6,329 nt of DNA from an uncultured Novosphingobium sp. (GTDB taxonomy: Bacteria > Pseudomonadota > Alphaproteobacteria > Sphingomonadales > Sphingomonadaceae): NCBI GenBank assembly GCA_937860195.1, contig CALMBN010000116.1, positions 1-6,329 of the forward strand, written 5' to 3'. Both the position numbers and the translations under genes were made by a program. The notes below the pieces were generated by a model, which did not search any database, was not told the DNA's origin, and saw only the letters and a program-made list of their open reading frames with translations. Positions 1 through 6,329 of the stretch are shown here, piece after piece (position 1 is the first letter of the stretch; each line of letters opens with the position of its first letter).

Positions 1-2
1 AG

Positions 3-158
3 AAATTCGTCGACGCCAGGCTGGAAGCAGTTTTGGCCAAGTGCGAGGCGCCGAAGGCGGGAACGCGGGAGGCATGTGTTGTCGCAGCCAAGTCCGATCA
101 TGACGAAAAGCGCAAGCGCCGGTCGAAATGCGGGGAAGCCTTCGCGCAATACAAATAG
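3..158 (+). CDS. C-terminal fragment of an unknown basic protein
   Basis: An open frame enters from the left edge and ends at TAG 156-158, giving 51 visible residues. The visible part is hydrophilic and lysine/arginine-rich. It has three cysteines (visible residues 14, 25 and 43) and a highly charged stretch, [13 protein letters not shown], close to its end QYK. I see no membrane segment or recognisable catalytic motif and do not recognise the family. A start codon and ribosome binding site for the next frame follow about 50 bp downstream, which fits a real gene end. The frame is short, and this part of the window may not belong to the same replicon as alaS and recA. It could be a chance open frame, so confidence is modest. 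Confidence 0.4.
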   Translation, partial: KFVDARLEAVLAKCEAPKAGTREACVVAAKSDHDEKRKRRSKCGEAFAQYK

Positions 159-198
159 AACTTTTATTCGAGCCTGTAGGAAATGAAATAGAGTGCTC

Positions 199-203
199 AG
201 GAG
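199..203 (+). promoter_or_regulatory. Ribosome binding site for the secreted-protein ORF
   Basis: AGGAG lies 7 nt upstream of ATG 211. This spacing favours ATG 211 over the in-frame GTG at 193, and the protein from 211 begins directly with a signal peptide. A GTG start would place six extra residues (start plus LRSSV) ahead of it. Confidence 0.55.
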
Positions 204-210
204 TAGCGTC

Positions 211-483
211 ATGTTGAAGCAAGCGATTATTGCATTGCTGGCGTCTGTGGCCGCCATCACGAATGCACAGGCCACCGGCAACGTGACCGGCACCACCTAC
301 ACCGGCGGCCTGGTGGGCTACGGCTATCTGAGCGGCAGCCTCACTGGCGTCACCGCCAGCGGCAACGTCACGGGCCCGCTGCTGGTGGCCGGATCGGCGA
401 CCGGGAAACTCGTCGCCTATGACATCGACACCCGCACGCTCAAGTGGGAACACGACGCCGGGCCGTGGGGCTCGACCGCCTTC
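211..483 (+). CDS. 5' fragment of a secreted protein: signal peptide, GLUG-like repeat, PQQ-type propeller repeat
   Basis: The frame opens at ATG 211 behind AGGAG. Residues 1-21 form a Sec signal peptide: Lys3, a hydrophobic core [12 protein letters not shown], and an AQA cleavage site after residue 21. Residues 23-55 are Gly/Thr-rich, with GGLVGYGY flanked by two GNVTG units (23-27 and 51-55), resembling the GLUG motif of bacterial surface and haemagglutinin-type proteins. Residues 57-84 change character: [15 protein letters not shown], then [16 protein letters not shown], which fits the AxDxxTGxxxWxxxxG docking motif of quinoprotein (PQQ) beta-propellers, with Arg in place of the Gly. After about residue 91 the frame runs antisense through alaS to a stop at 793-795, and that part is not real coding sequence. 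GLUG and PQQ repeats are not normally found together behind a short signal peptide, so the fragment may itself be a composite. The function of any intact parent protein cannot be stated. Confidence 0.45.
277..375 (+). repeat. GLUG-like Gly/Thr repeat bounded by two GNVTG units
   Basis: Two near-identical 15-base units encoding GNVTG occur at 277-291 and 361-375 (GGCAACGTGACCGGC and GGCAACGTCACGGGC), with starts 84 bp apart. Between them lies [16 protein letters not shown]. The differences between the units are at third codon positions, so the repeat is conserved at the protein level. This resembles one GLUG-type repeat period. Confidence 0.45.
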
Positions 484-2028
484 ACCCTCGCCGCGGATGA
501 CGCCTTGGTCTCCGACCTGACCGCCGCTTTCGCCATAGAACGGTGTTTGATTTACGATCACGGCCACGCTGTCGCCCGCGCGGACAGATTGAACTGCTGC
601 TCCATCCTTGACCAGTGCCAGCACCTGCGCTTCGGCTGTGGTGGCGGTATAACCGGTGAACTCGGTTGCGCCTTCGCGTTCGGCGATGTCGAACCAGACT
701 TCGCTGTCCGCCGCCTGCCCCGAGCCCTTCCAGGCCGCGCGCGCTGCTGCTTTCTGCTGCGCCATCGCCGCATCGAACCCGGTGCGATCAACTGAAATTC
801 CGCGCGCGCGCAGCGCATCTTCGGTCAGGTCATAGGGGAAACCGAACGTATCGTAGAGTTTGAACGCGGTTTCGCCCGGCAGTTCTCCGCCCGCTCCCAA
901 ATCGCCAGTCGTTTCATCGAGCAGCTTGAGCCCGTTCGCCAAAGTTCGCCGGAACTGCACTTCCTCGCGCTGCAATGTCTCCTCGATCAGCGGCTGCGCC
1001 CGGCCGAGTTCGGGATAGGCCGCACCCATCTCGGTGATCAGCGCAGGCACCAGTCGGTGCATCAACGGGTCCTTGGCCCCCAGCAAATGGGCATGGCGCA
1101 TCGCCCGGCGCATGATCCGCCGCAGCACATAGCCGCGTCCTTCGTTGCTCGGCAGCACCCCATCGGCGAGCAAAAAGCTGACTGAGCGCAGGTGATCGGC
1201 AATCACCCGGTGGCTGGCCTGTTGTTCGCCTGCCGCCTTGACTCCGGTCAGGCCTTCAGAAGCCGCAATCAGCGCCTTGAAGGTATCGGTTTCATAATTA
1301 TCATGCTGGTCTTGCAGCACCGCCGCGATCCGCTCGAGCCCCATGCCGGTGTCGATGCTCGGCTTGGGAAGTTCGGTCCGGCTGCCGTCGGCGGCCTGTT
1401 CGAACTGCATGAACACGAGATTCCAGATCTCGATGAACCGGTCACCATCCTCATCCGGGCTGCCCGGTGGCCCGCCGAAAATATGATCGCCGTGATCATA
1501 GAAGATCTCACTGCACGGCCCGCACGGACCTGTATCACCCATCGACCAGAAATTGTCATTGGTCGGGATGCGGATTATCCGATGCTCCGGCAGCCCGGCA
1601 ATCTTCTGCCACAGGTCAAACGCTTCGTCATCGGTGTGATAAACAGTGACGGTCAGCTTGTCCTTGGCCAGGCCCCATTCCCTGGTCAGCAAGGTCCAGG
1701 CGTGGGTGATCGCCTGGTCCTTGAAATAGTCACCGAAACTGAAGTTCCCCAGCATCTCGAAAAAGGTGTGGTGCCGCGCGGTGTAGCCGACATTGTCCAG
1801 GTCGTTGTGCTTGCCCCCGGCGCGGACGCATTTCTGGCTGCTGGTGGCGCGCGGTGTGGCCCGCGTTTCGAGGCCGGTGAACACATTCTTGAACGGCACC
1901 ATCCCGGCGTTGACAAACATCAGCGTCGGATCGTTGTAGGGCACCAGCGGCGCAGACTGCACCACTTCGTGCCCGGCCTGGCCGAAGTGATCGAGGAAGG
2001 AGCGGCGGATGTCGTTCGTTGAAGTCAT
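484..2028 (-). CDS. alaS: Alanyl-tRNA synthetase (AlaS), C-terminal part replaced by unrelated sequence
   Basis: AlaS is the cytosolic class II synthetase that charges tRNA-Ala with alanine. The start at ATG 2028 gives the typical N-terminus [16 protein letters not shown]. Visible landmarks are [19 protein letters not shown] (residues 26-44), [18 protein letters not shown] (motif 2 region, 86-103), [15 protein letters not shown] (164-178), IDTGMGLER (225-233), motif 3 GRGYVLRR (297-304), a helical tRNA-recognition region up to about 460, and the opening of the editing domain [17 protein letters not shown] (493-509). Similarity stops at about residue 515. The family is usually about 870-890 residues, so most of the editing domain (including the HxxxH zinc site) and the C-Ala domain are missing. 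The reading frame stays open past the junction to the window edge, but those roughly 160 codons do not look like AlaS. In bacteria the first ~460 residues are known to be enough for aminoacylation, while proofreading needs the lost part. The gene probably follows the methyltransferase in one transcript. An assembly chimera is more likely than a genuinely truncated essential gene. Confidence 0.93.
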
Positions 2029-2073
2029 TCCGCCGCCGATAAGGCACGGCTGGCCGAGCGGCAAGCGCGGTTT

Positions 2074-2889
2074 TCAGGCCTTCGCTGTCACAATCCAGGC
2101 AGCAGCAGCGAGCGCGACAATATCCCCACTGCGATGTTCGCTGAGCCAGTCGCGCATCCAGCCGAGTGCACGCTCGCGTGCAACGCCTTCGAGCGCCCGC
2201 AAAGCCGGGGCGGCCGGACCAATTCGGGTGAACAGTTGCAAGGCATCCTCAACCGGGTCCTCACCCGTCCCGGCAACGTAGGCGAAGTCGACTTCGGCGA
2301 GCTCGATGTCGAGCCAGCCGGCATCGCTCAGGATCGCCTGTACATAGTCCTGATCGGCAAAAGCGAAGGGCCCGGGCGCCTGCGGGTCGCTGGCCTGGGG
2401 CAATTTGAGCAGACTGGCCATCTGGCTTGCCCACGGATTGAGGCGGGGGCTTCGGAAGCAAGAGAAAATCAGCTCGGCACCTGGGTTTGCCAAACCTCGC
2501 AAATGACCAAAGGCCATGCGCGGCATGTCAAAAAACATCACTCCGTGGCGGGAAATCAACAAATCGGGGCGAAACGCGCCGTTCTCCCATGCACCCGCAT
2601 CGGCCTCTTCGAACCGAAGGTTGGTGTGCTTGCCGCCGCGCTGCCGGGCGACTTCGACCAAGGCCGGAGCAACATCAACCCCGACAATCTGGGCGCCAGG
2701 ATTGCTGCGCGCCAGCGCCAGTGACAATTCACCCGCGCCGCAGCCGATATCCAGCACTGACTTGCCTTCGCAACTGCCGATCCGGCCAAGCAACCGCTCG
2801 GTCAGCCCGGCGAACGAACGGTCCGTCAACCTGTAATTGTCGGCCCAACTGCGACCGACCTGATCTTTCCAATCTGCACCACTTGTCAT
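2074..2889 (-). CDS. Class I SAM-dependent methyltransferase
   Basis: This 271-residue predicted soluble enzyme transfers a methyl group from S-adenosylmethionine; its substrate is unknown. Motif I is SVLDIGCGAGELSLAL (residues 44-59). An acidic strand end follows at IVGVDVAP (68-75), which probably binds the SAM ribose. FEEADAGAW (93-101) is likely the adenine-binding motif, and LLISRHGVMFFD (110-121) is motif IV-like. The C-terminal half contains helices and a PxxFAFAD stretch (174-179), as in UbiE/Methyltransf_11-25 type proteins. I chose ATG 2889 (MTSGADWKDQVGRSW) because the fold begins soon after it. The frame stays open further upstream, but that stretch looks like intergenic sequence, and I see no strong Shine-Dalgarno for any start. 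The gene ends 45 bp before the alaS start on the same strand, so co-transcription is plausible. A role in tRNA or translation-factor modification would fit the context but is only a guess. Confidence 0.88.
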   Translation of the reverse strand: MTSGADWKDQVGRSWADNYRLTDRSFAGLTERLLGRIGSCEGKSVLDIGCGAGELSLALARSNPGAQIVGVDVAPALVEVARQRGGKHTNLRFEEADAGAWENGAFRPDLLISRHGVMFFDMPRMAFGHLRGLANPGAELIFSCFRSPRLNPWASQMASLLKLPQASDPQAPGPFAFADQDYVQAILSDAGWLDIELAEVDFAYVAGTGEDPVEDALQLFTRIGPAAPALRALEGVARERALGWMRDWLSEHRSGDIVALAAAAWIVTAKA

Positions 2890-3049
2890 GCTGCCAAAGC
2901 TAAGCCTTGCTCCGCTGCGGCACAAGGCCGATTTATAGCGCAGTTTCCGCTTGCGACTCATTGGCGAGAGGCAGAACATCTGCGGCATTCCTTGCGCGAC
3001 CGAGTGCAAGTTTTGAAAGCGCCCGGCGTGCCTACCCAAAGAGGAGGCG
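2890..3049. promoter_or_regulatory. Divergent intergenic region between methyltransferase and EF-G-like gene
   Basis: These 160 bp separate two divergently transcribed genes and must hold promoters in both directions. On the minus strand a TATAAA hexamer (2936-2931) lies about 45 bp before the methyltransferase start, but I see no good -35 partner. On the plus strand TTGCGC at 2992-2997 is a possible -35 element without a clear -10. I see no operator palindrome, terminator or RNA gene. Confidence 0.35.
3043..3047 (+). promoter_or_regulatory. Strong Shine-Dalgarno of the EF-G-like gene
   Basis: GGAGG (within AGAGGAGG, 3040-3047) precedes two tandem in-frame ATG codons at 3050 and 3053. The spacers are 2 nt and 5 nt, so ATG 3053 is the better-spaced start. 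The protein may therefore begin at the second Met. Confidence 0.7.
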
Positions 3050-5110
3050 ATGATGGGCAGCACCCTGAATGGAACCATGTCTGGCAGAGCGGCAACCCGT
3101 GCGGTCGCCTTGGTGGGACCGGCCGGCACGGGCAAGACCAGTCTGGCGGAAGCGATGTTGTACGCCAGCGGCACGATTACCCGTCAAGGCAGTGTCGAAG
3201 CCGGATCGAGCGTGGGGGATAGCAGCGCCGAGGCCCGCGCCCGGGGAAGTTCCACTGAAGTGAATCTGTACCATTTCGACTATCTCGGCGACCGGTTTGC
3301 GCTGATCGACGTGCCGGGTGGCGCGGGCTTCAGCGCAGACGGCCTGGCCGCGCTGCAATCGGCTGACATGGCCCTGGTGGTCATCGATCCTGCACCAGAG
3401 CGGGCAGCGCTGGTCGAACCGACGTTGCGACTGCTCGACGAACTGGGCGTGCCGCACGCAGTATTTGTCAACAAGATCGAGCACGCCCGCGCCGGGGCGA
3501 TTCGCAAACTGATCGGCGAGCTGCAACCGCTGAGCAAGGAACCACTGGCGCTGCGGCAAATCCCGATCCGTGACGGTGAAAAGGTGACCGGATACGTCGA
3601 TCTCGCGCTTGAACGCGCCTATCGATACCGACCCGGAAAGGAAAGCGAACAGGTTGCAATTCCGGGCGAATTGCTTGAGCGGGAACACGTCGAGCGCGAA
3701 CATTTGCTTGAAACGCTTGCCGATTTTGATGATGCGATGCTTGAGGCGCTGCTGATCGACGAAGTGCCCGGCCAGGGGTTGGTGATGGCCGATCTGGCTG
3801 CGGATACCGCCGGGAACAAGGTCGTGCCGGTGGTTTTGGGGTCGGCATTGAGTGACGGCGGGGTCCGCCGACTCTTGAAACTGCTGCGCCACGAAGCACC
3901 CAATCCAAAGTCAGCAGCCAAACGGCTTGGTCTGGCAGACAGCAGCGCGTTGCATGTCTTCAAAGTCACCAACGGTGGTGCAATGGGCCGACTCGCATTG
4001 GGCCGGGTGCTCGGCGGCGGGCTTGGCGAAGGCGACGAGCTTATAGTCGGCGGAGAGGCTGAGCGGACCGGATCGCTGTTCTTCGTGCAGGGTGACAAGA
4101 CCGCGAAGCAATCTGCGGCCCACGAAGGCGATGTCGTCGCCGTGGCCAAAATCGACGGCGCAAGGAGTGGCGCACTGCTTGGCCGAAAAGGAGCGGAGCT
4201 CGCCGAACGATGGCTTGTTGCCTATCCCCCGCGCAACGCGGCGATCGCGATCACCACGCGTGACCGCAAGGACGACGTCAAACTCTCGACCGCGCTGCAC
4301 CGGTTGTGCGAGGAAGACCCGGTGCTCGAATGGGCGCAGGATGATGCCAGCCACGAGACGATCCTGCGCGGGGTAAACGAGGATCATCTGGCGGTGGTGT
4401 TGGGGCGGCTTCAACGCCGGTTTGGAGTGGCGGTGCATACCCGGCCGCCGAGCATTGCCTATCGTGAATCGGTGCGCAAATCGGCCGAAGCACGCGGGCG
4501 GCACAAGAAGCAATCGGGCGGGCATGGGCAGTACGGCGACTGTGTCATCGAAATCCGCCCGCTGGCGCGCGGTGAAGGCTTCCAGTTCGAAGACAAGATC
4601 ACTGGCGGGTCGATTCCGCGGCAGTATATCCCGGCAGTTGAGGCAGGGATCAGGGACGCAATGCAACAGGGGCCGCTGGGCTTTCCGGTGGTCGATGTCG
4701 CAGTGAAGTTGATTGACGGTTCGTTCCACGCAGTTGACAGTTCAGAGCTGGCGTTCCGGATCGCCGGACGGTTGGCGATGGGTGAGGCGATGGCTGCAGC
4801 TGCACCCTATCTGCTCGAGCCGATCGTCAAGGTTTCAGTGGATACGCCGGGTGGGACCGGATCGAAGGCCGGATCAGTCTTGTCGGCGCGGCGCGGGCAG
4901 ATCCTGGGGCTGTTCCCGCACCCGGACTGGGCGCGGTGGGACCGGGTTGAGGCCGTGTTGCCAGAGTCAGCGCTGCACGGGCTTGACGCGGAACTGCGGT
5001 CACTCAGCCAGGGTCTGGCCGGGTTTGTCGCGGTGTTCGATCACTTGACCGAACTTTCGGGCAGGCACGCAGATGATGTGATCAAAGCCAGGGCTGCGGA
5101 GACGCATTGA
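3050..5110 (+). CDS. EF-G-like translational GTPase paralogue (divergent EF-G)
   Basis: The 686-residue protein has the full EF-G layout: a G domain (about 16-285), a domain II beta-barrel (about 298-385), then domains III, IV and V. P-loop GPAGTGKTS is at 23-31. The switch I RGITI equivalent is RGSST (65-69), where canonical EF-G has its Mg-binding Thr. The G3 motif is DVPGG (87-91) instead of DTPGH, so the His linked to GTP hydrolysis is Gly91. The G4 motif is NKIE (141-144) instead of NKxD. Domain IV is well kept: QSGGHGQYGD (488-497), GGSIPRQYIPAVEAGI (519-534), and the tip segment GSFHAVDSSELAF (557-569) with His560. Domain V carries LLEPIVKV (588-595) and SARRGQILG (612-620). Canonical fusA usually sits with rpsL, rpsG and tuf; here the neighbours are recA and alaS, so this is a second, specialised EF-G. 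I recall alphaproteobacterial relatives that also lack the PGH histidine. The role could be an auxiliary translocase, a recycling factor or a stress factor; it is unproven. Start is 3050 or 3053. Confidence 0.9.
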   Translation: MMGSTLNGTMSGRAATRAVALVGPAGTGKTSLAEAMLYASGTITRQGSVEAGSSVGDSSAEARARGSSTEVNLYHFDYLGDRFALIDVPGGAGFSADGLAALQSADMALVVIDPAPERAALVEPTLRLLDELGVPHAVFVNKIEHARAGAIRKLIGELQPLSKEPLALRQIPIRDGEKVTGYVDLALERAYRYRPGKESEQVAIPGELLEREHVEREHLLETLADFDDAMLEALLIDEVPGQGLVMADLAADTAGNKVVPVVLGSALSDGGVRRLLKLLRHEAPNPKSAAKRLGLADSSALHVFKVTNGGAMGRLALGRVLGGGLGEGDELIVGGEAERTGSLFFVQGDKTAKQSAAHEGDVVAVAKIDGARSGALLGRKGAELAERWLVAYPPRNAAIAITTRDRKDDVKLSTALHRLCEEDPVLEWAQDDASHETILRGVNEDHLAVVLGRLQRRFGVAVHTRPPSIAYRESVRKSAEARGRHKKQSGGHGQYGDCVIEIRPLARGEGFQFEDKITGGSIPRQYIPAVEAGIRDAMQQGPLGFPVVDVAVKLIDGSFHAVDSSELAFRIAGRLAMGEAMAAAAPYLLEPIVKVSVDTPGGTGSKAGSVLSARRGQILGLFPHPDWARWDRVEAVLPESALHGLDAELRSLSQGLAGFVAVFDHLTELSGRHADDVIKARAAETH

Positions 5111-5150
5111 ACGCTCTGGTCGAGCACACGCGCTGCGGTCCCCAGTCGAT
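5111..5150. other. Short spacer downstream of the EF-G-like gene
   Basis: These 40 bp follow the EF-G-like stop codon and precede the long stem-loop. I see no coding signal or motif here. Confidence 0.4.
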
Positions 5151-5209
5151 CAAACCAAAACCGGCACGGTGAGCCTGCGCGCAGGCTTGCCGTGCCGGTT
5201 CGTGGTTTG
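5151..5209 (-). terminator. Long stem-loop terminator between convergent recA and EF-G-like genes
   Basis: An outer stem CAAACCA (5151-5157) / TGGTTTG (5203-5209) is followed, after a small internal loop (AA versus TCG), by ACCGGCACGG (5160-5169) / CCGTGCCGGT (5190-5199). Three pairable positions (two G-U, one A-U) then lead into the perfect palindrome GCCTGCGCGCAGGC (5173-5186). The inner hairpin has about 18 pairs and a 4-nt loop. Read on the minus strand, the GC stem is followed by TTTTGGTTTG, a U-rich tail, so it fits best as the recA intrinsic terminator, about 100 bp past the recA stop. On the plus strand the tail (TTCGTGGTTTGG) is less U-rich, but the hairpin could also stop the EF-G-like transcript. 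Confidence 0.75.
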
Positions 5210-5215
5210 GAGGAC

Positions 5216-5295
5216 GTTCCCTTTGGGTGTCGGGGAACAGGGAGCGCCCTCCGTTCAGTCCCGGCCGGAGCGAGCGGGCAGCCCGCCGCGGCCGG
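5216..5295. repeat. Two further inverted repeats in the recA 3' untranslated region
   Basis: GTTCCC (5216-5221) pairs with GGGAAC (5233-5238). A GC-rich pair follows: CCGGCC (5261-5266) with GGCCGG (5290-5295), nested around GCGGGC (5274-5279) and GCCCGC (5281-5286). Neither is followed by a T-tract, so they are more likely structures of the recA mRNA tail than terminators. The GC-rich one could also be chance in this composition. Confidence 0.4.
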
Positions 5296-5307
5296 AAGCT
5301 CTGGGAA

Positions 5308-6329
5308 TCAGACTTCGGCCTCCGCGTCAGGACCGGTCATCATCTCCCCGGCGAGACCTTCGGTCTGGCCGCGAATCGCAGCCTCCAGCCGGTCACAGAT
5401 TTCGGGATTTTCCTTGAGGTAGGTCTTTGAATTCTCACGCCCCTGGCCGATCCGGATCGAATCGTAGGAGAACCAGGCACCAGACTTTTCCACGATTCCG
5501 GCCTTTACGCCGAGGTCGAGAATCTCACCGATCTTGGAAATGCCTTCGCCATACATGATGTCAAATTCGACCTGCTTGAACGGCGGTGCGACCTTGTTCT
5601 TGACCACTTTGACGCGGGTGGTGTTGCCGACGATATCGTCACGGTCCTTGATCTGGCCGGTGCGGCGAATGTCGAGCCGGACCGAGGCGTAAAATTTCAG
5701 CGCGTTGCCGCCGGTGGTGGTTTCGGGATTACCGTACATCACCCCGATCTTCATCCGCAGTTGGTTGATGAAGATCACCATGCAGTTCGAACGGCTGATC
5801 GAACCGGTCAGCTTGCGCAGGCTCTGCGACATCAGCCGGGCCTGGAGCCCAACGTGGCTGTCACCCATTTCGCCTTCGATTTCAGCGCGCGGAACCAAAG
5901 CGGCAACCGAATCGATCACCAGCACGTCGATCGCATTCGAGCGGACCAGCGTATCAACGATTTCGAGCGCCTGCTCGCCGGTATCGGGCTGCGAGACCAG
6001 AAGGTCGTCAAGATCGACGCCCAGCTTGCGGGCATAGATCGGATCAAGCGCGTGCTCGGCGTCCACGAACGCACACACGCCACCGGACTTTTGCGCTTCG
6101 GCTATGACGTGCAGCGCAAGCGTCGTCTTGCCCGAGGATTCTGGGCCATAAATTTCGATAATGCGCCCCTTGGGCAGACCGCCAATGCCAAGCGCGATAT
6201 CGAGCGACAGCGAACCGGTAGAGATCGCCTCGATCTCTACCACCGGCTTCTCGCCCAAGCGCATTACCGAGCCTTTGCCAAAGGCTTGATCAATCTGCTT
6301 CAGAGCTGCGGACAGCGCCTTCTGCTTGT
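5308..6329 (-). CDS. recA: RecA recombinase, N-terminus beyond the right edge
   Basis: RecA forms ATP-dependent filaments on single-stranded DNA, carries out strand exchange, and stimulates LexA self-cleavage in the SOS response. The frame is open to the right edge: 339 residues are visible, beginning [20 protein letters not shown] before the internal Met at 6264. That Met is not the start, because RecA proteins have this helix upstream of VMRLGE. Only about 10-25 N-terminal residues should be missing. Counting from Met 6264: Walker [10 protein letters not shown] (40-48), [10 protein letters not shown] (66-75), Walker [11 protein letters not shown] (114-123), and the L2 loop region [20 protein letters not shown] (167-186), all intact. 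The C-terminal tail is short and acidic (GPDAEAEV). No key residue appears altered. The promoter and any SOS box lie outside the window. In many alphaproteobacteria alaS lies near recA; here an EF-G-like gene and a methyltransferase lie between them. Confidence 0.98.
   Translation of the reverse strand, partial: KQKALSAALKQIDQAFGKGSVMRLGEKPVVEIEAISTGSLSLDIALGIGGLPKGRIIEIYGPESSGKTTLALHVIAEAQKSGGVCAFVDAEHALDPIYARKLGVDLDDLLVSQPDTGEQALEIVDTLVRSNAIDVLVIDSVAALVPRAEIEGEMGDSHVGLQARLMSQSLRKLTGSISRSNCMVIFINQLRMKIGVMYGNPETTTGGNALKFYASVRLDIRRTGQIKDRDDIVGNTTRVKVVKNKVAPPFKQVEFDIMYGEGISKIGEILDLGVKAGIVEKSGAWFSYDSIRIGQGRENSKTYLKENPEICDRLEAAIRGQTEGLAGEMMTGPDAEAEV

Noticed and set aside
1..483. Mobile element or integron explanation for the left-end mosaic
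   Set aside because: I find no transposase, integrase, terminal inverted repeat, target duplication or recombination-site hairpin at the junctions, though the other side of any insertion lies outside the window.
1192..2022. 276-codon plus-strand open frame
   Set aside because: It lies entirely antisense to alaS, whose every motif is recognisable; no ribosome binding site or domain is visible in it.
2890..3174. N-terminal extension of the methyltransferase to an upstream Met
   Set aside because: It would overlap the divergent EF-G-like gene start and the intergenic region, and the extra residues resemble no methyltransferase N-terminus.
3032..3892. 286-codon minus-strand open frame
   Set aside because: It is antisense to the G domain of the EF-G-like protein, with no recognisable motif.
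3911..4729. 272-codon minus-strand open frame
   Set aside because: It is antisense to domains II-IV of the EF-G-like protein, an expected shadow in GC-rich coding DNA.
6262..6264. ATG 6264 as the start of recA
   Set aside because: The frame continues upstream with the conserved RecA N-terminal helix (IDQAFGKGS), so this Met is internal.
1..6329. CRISPR array, tRNA or rRNA gene, riboswitch, toxin-antitoxin pair or phage defence system
   Set aside because: I see no regularly spaced repeats, tRNA T-loop signature with acceptor stem, or fitting gene pair anywhere in the window.

Overview
The window reads as a roughly 60-65% GC alphaproteobacterial chromosome, most likely Sphingomonadales (Erythrobacter/Novosphingobium-like). 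This rests on the style of the RecA and AlaS proteins and on a divergent EF-G paralogue of a kind I associate with alphaproteobacteria. No database search was possible, so the taxonomic call is an inference.

Layout from right to left. recA (minus strand, 5308-6329) enters from the right edge and lacks only its extreme N-terminus. It converges on a gene for an EF-G-like translational GTPase (plus strand, 3050-5110). Between their stop codons lie 197 bp rich in inverted repeats, including a long stem-loop (5151-5209) with a U-rich tail on the recA side. A 160-bp divergent intergenic region separates the EF-G-like gene from a class I SAM-dependent methyltransferase (minus, 2074-2889). The methyltransferase is followed 45 bp downstream by alaS (minus, from 2028), and the two could form one operon. 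Apart from the methyltransferase, whose substrate is unknown, these are information-processing genes: recombination and repair, translation, and tRNA charging.

The left end is abnormal. AlaS similarity runs cleanly for about 515 residues (start, motifs 1-3, tRNA-recognition region, first strands of the editing domain), then stops near position 485. The remaining 485 bases look unrelated on the opposite strand: the tail of an unknown basic protein (3-158), a ribosome binding site and signal peptide (199-273), a GLUG-like glycine-rich repeat (277-375), and one PQQ/quinoprotein-type beta-propeller repeat (379-483) that abuts the reversed alaS. No alaS stop codon occurs before the window edge. 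This mosaic of unrelated fragments, together with an essential gene cut in half, is most simply explained as a chimeric contig end. A true rearrangement or transfer junction cannot be excluded from sequence alone.

I do not see a new multi-gene system here. The observations most worth checking are the alaS junction with its mosaic, and the EF-G paralogue, whose GTPase motifs depart from canonical EF-G at several key positions, including loss of the DTPGH histidine.
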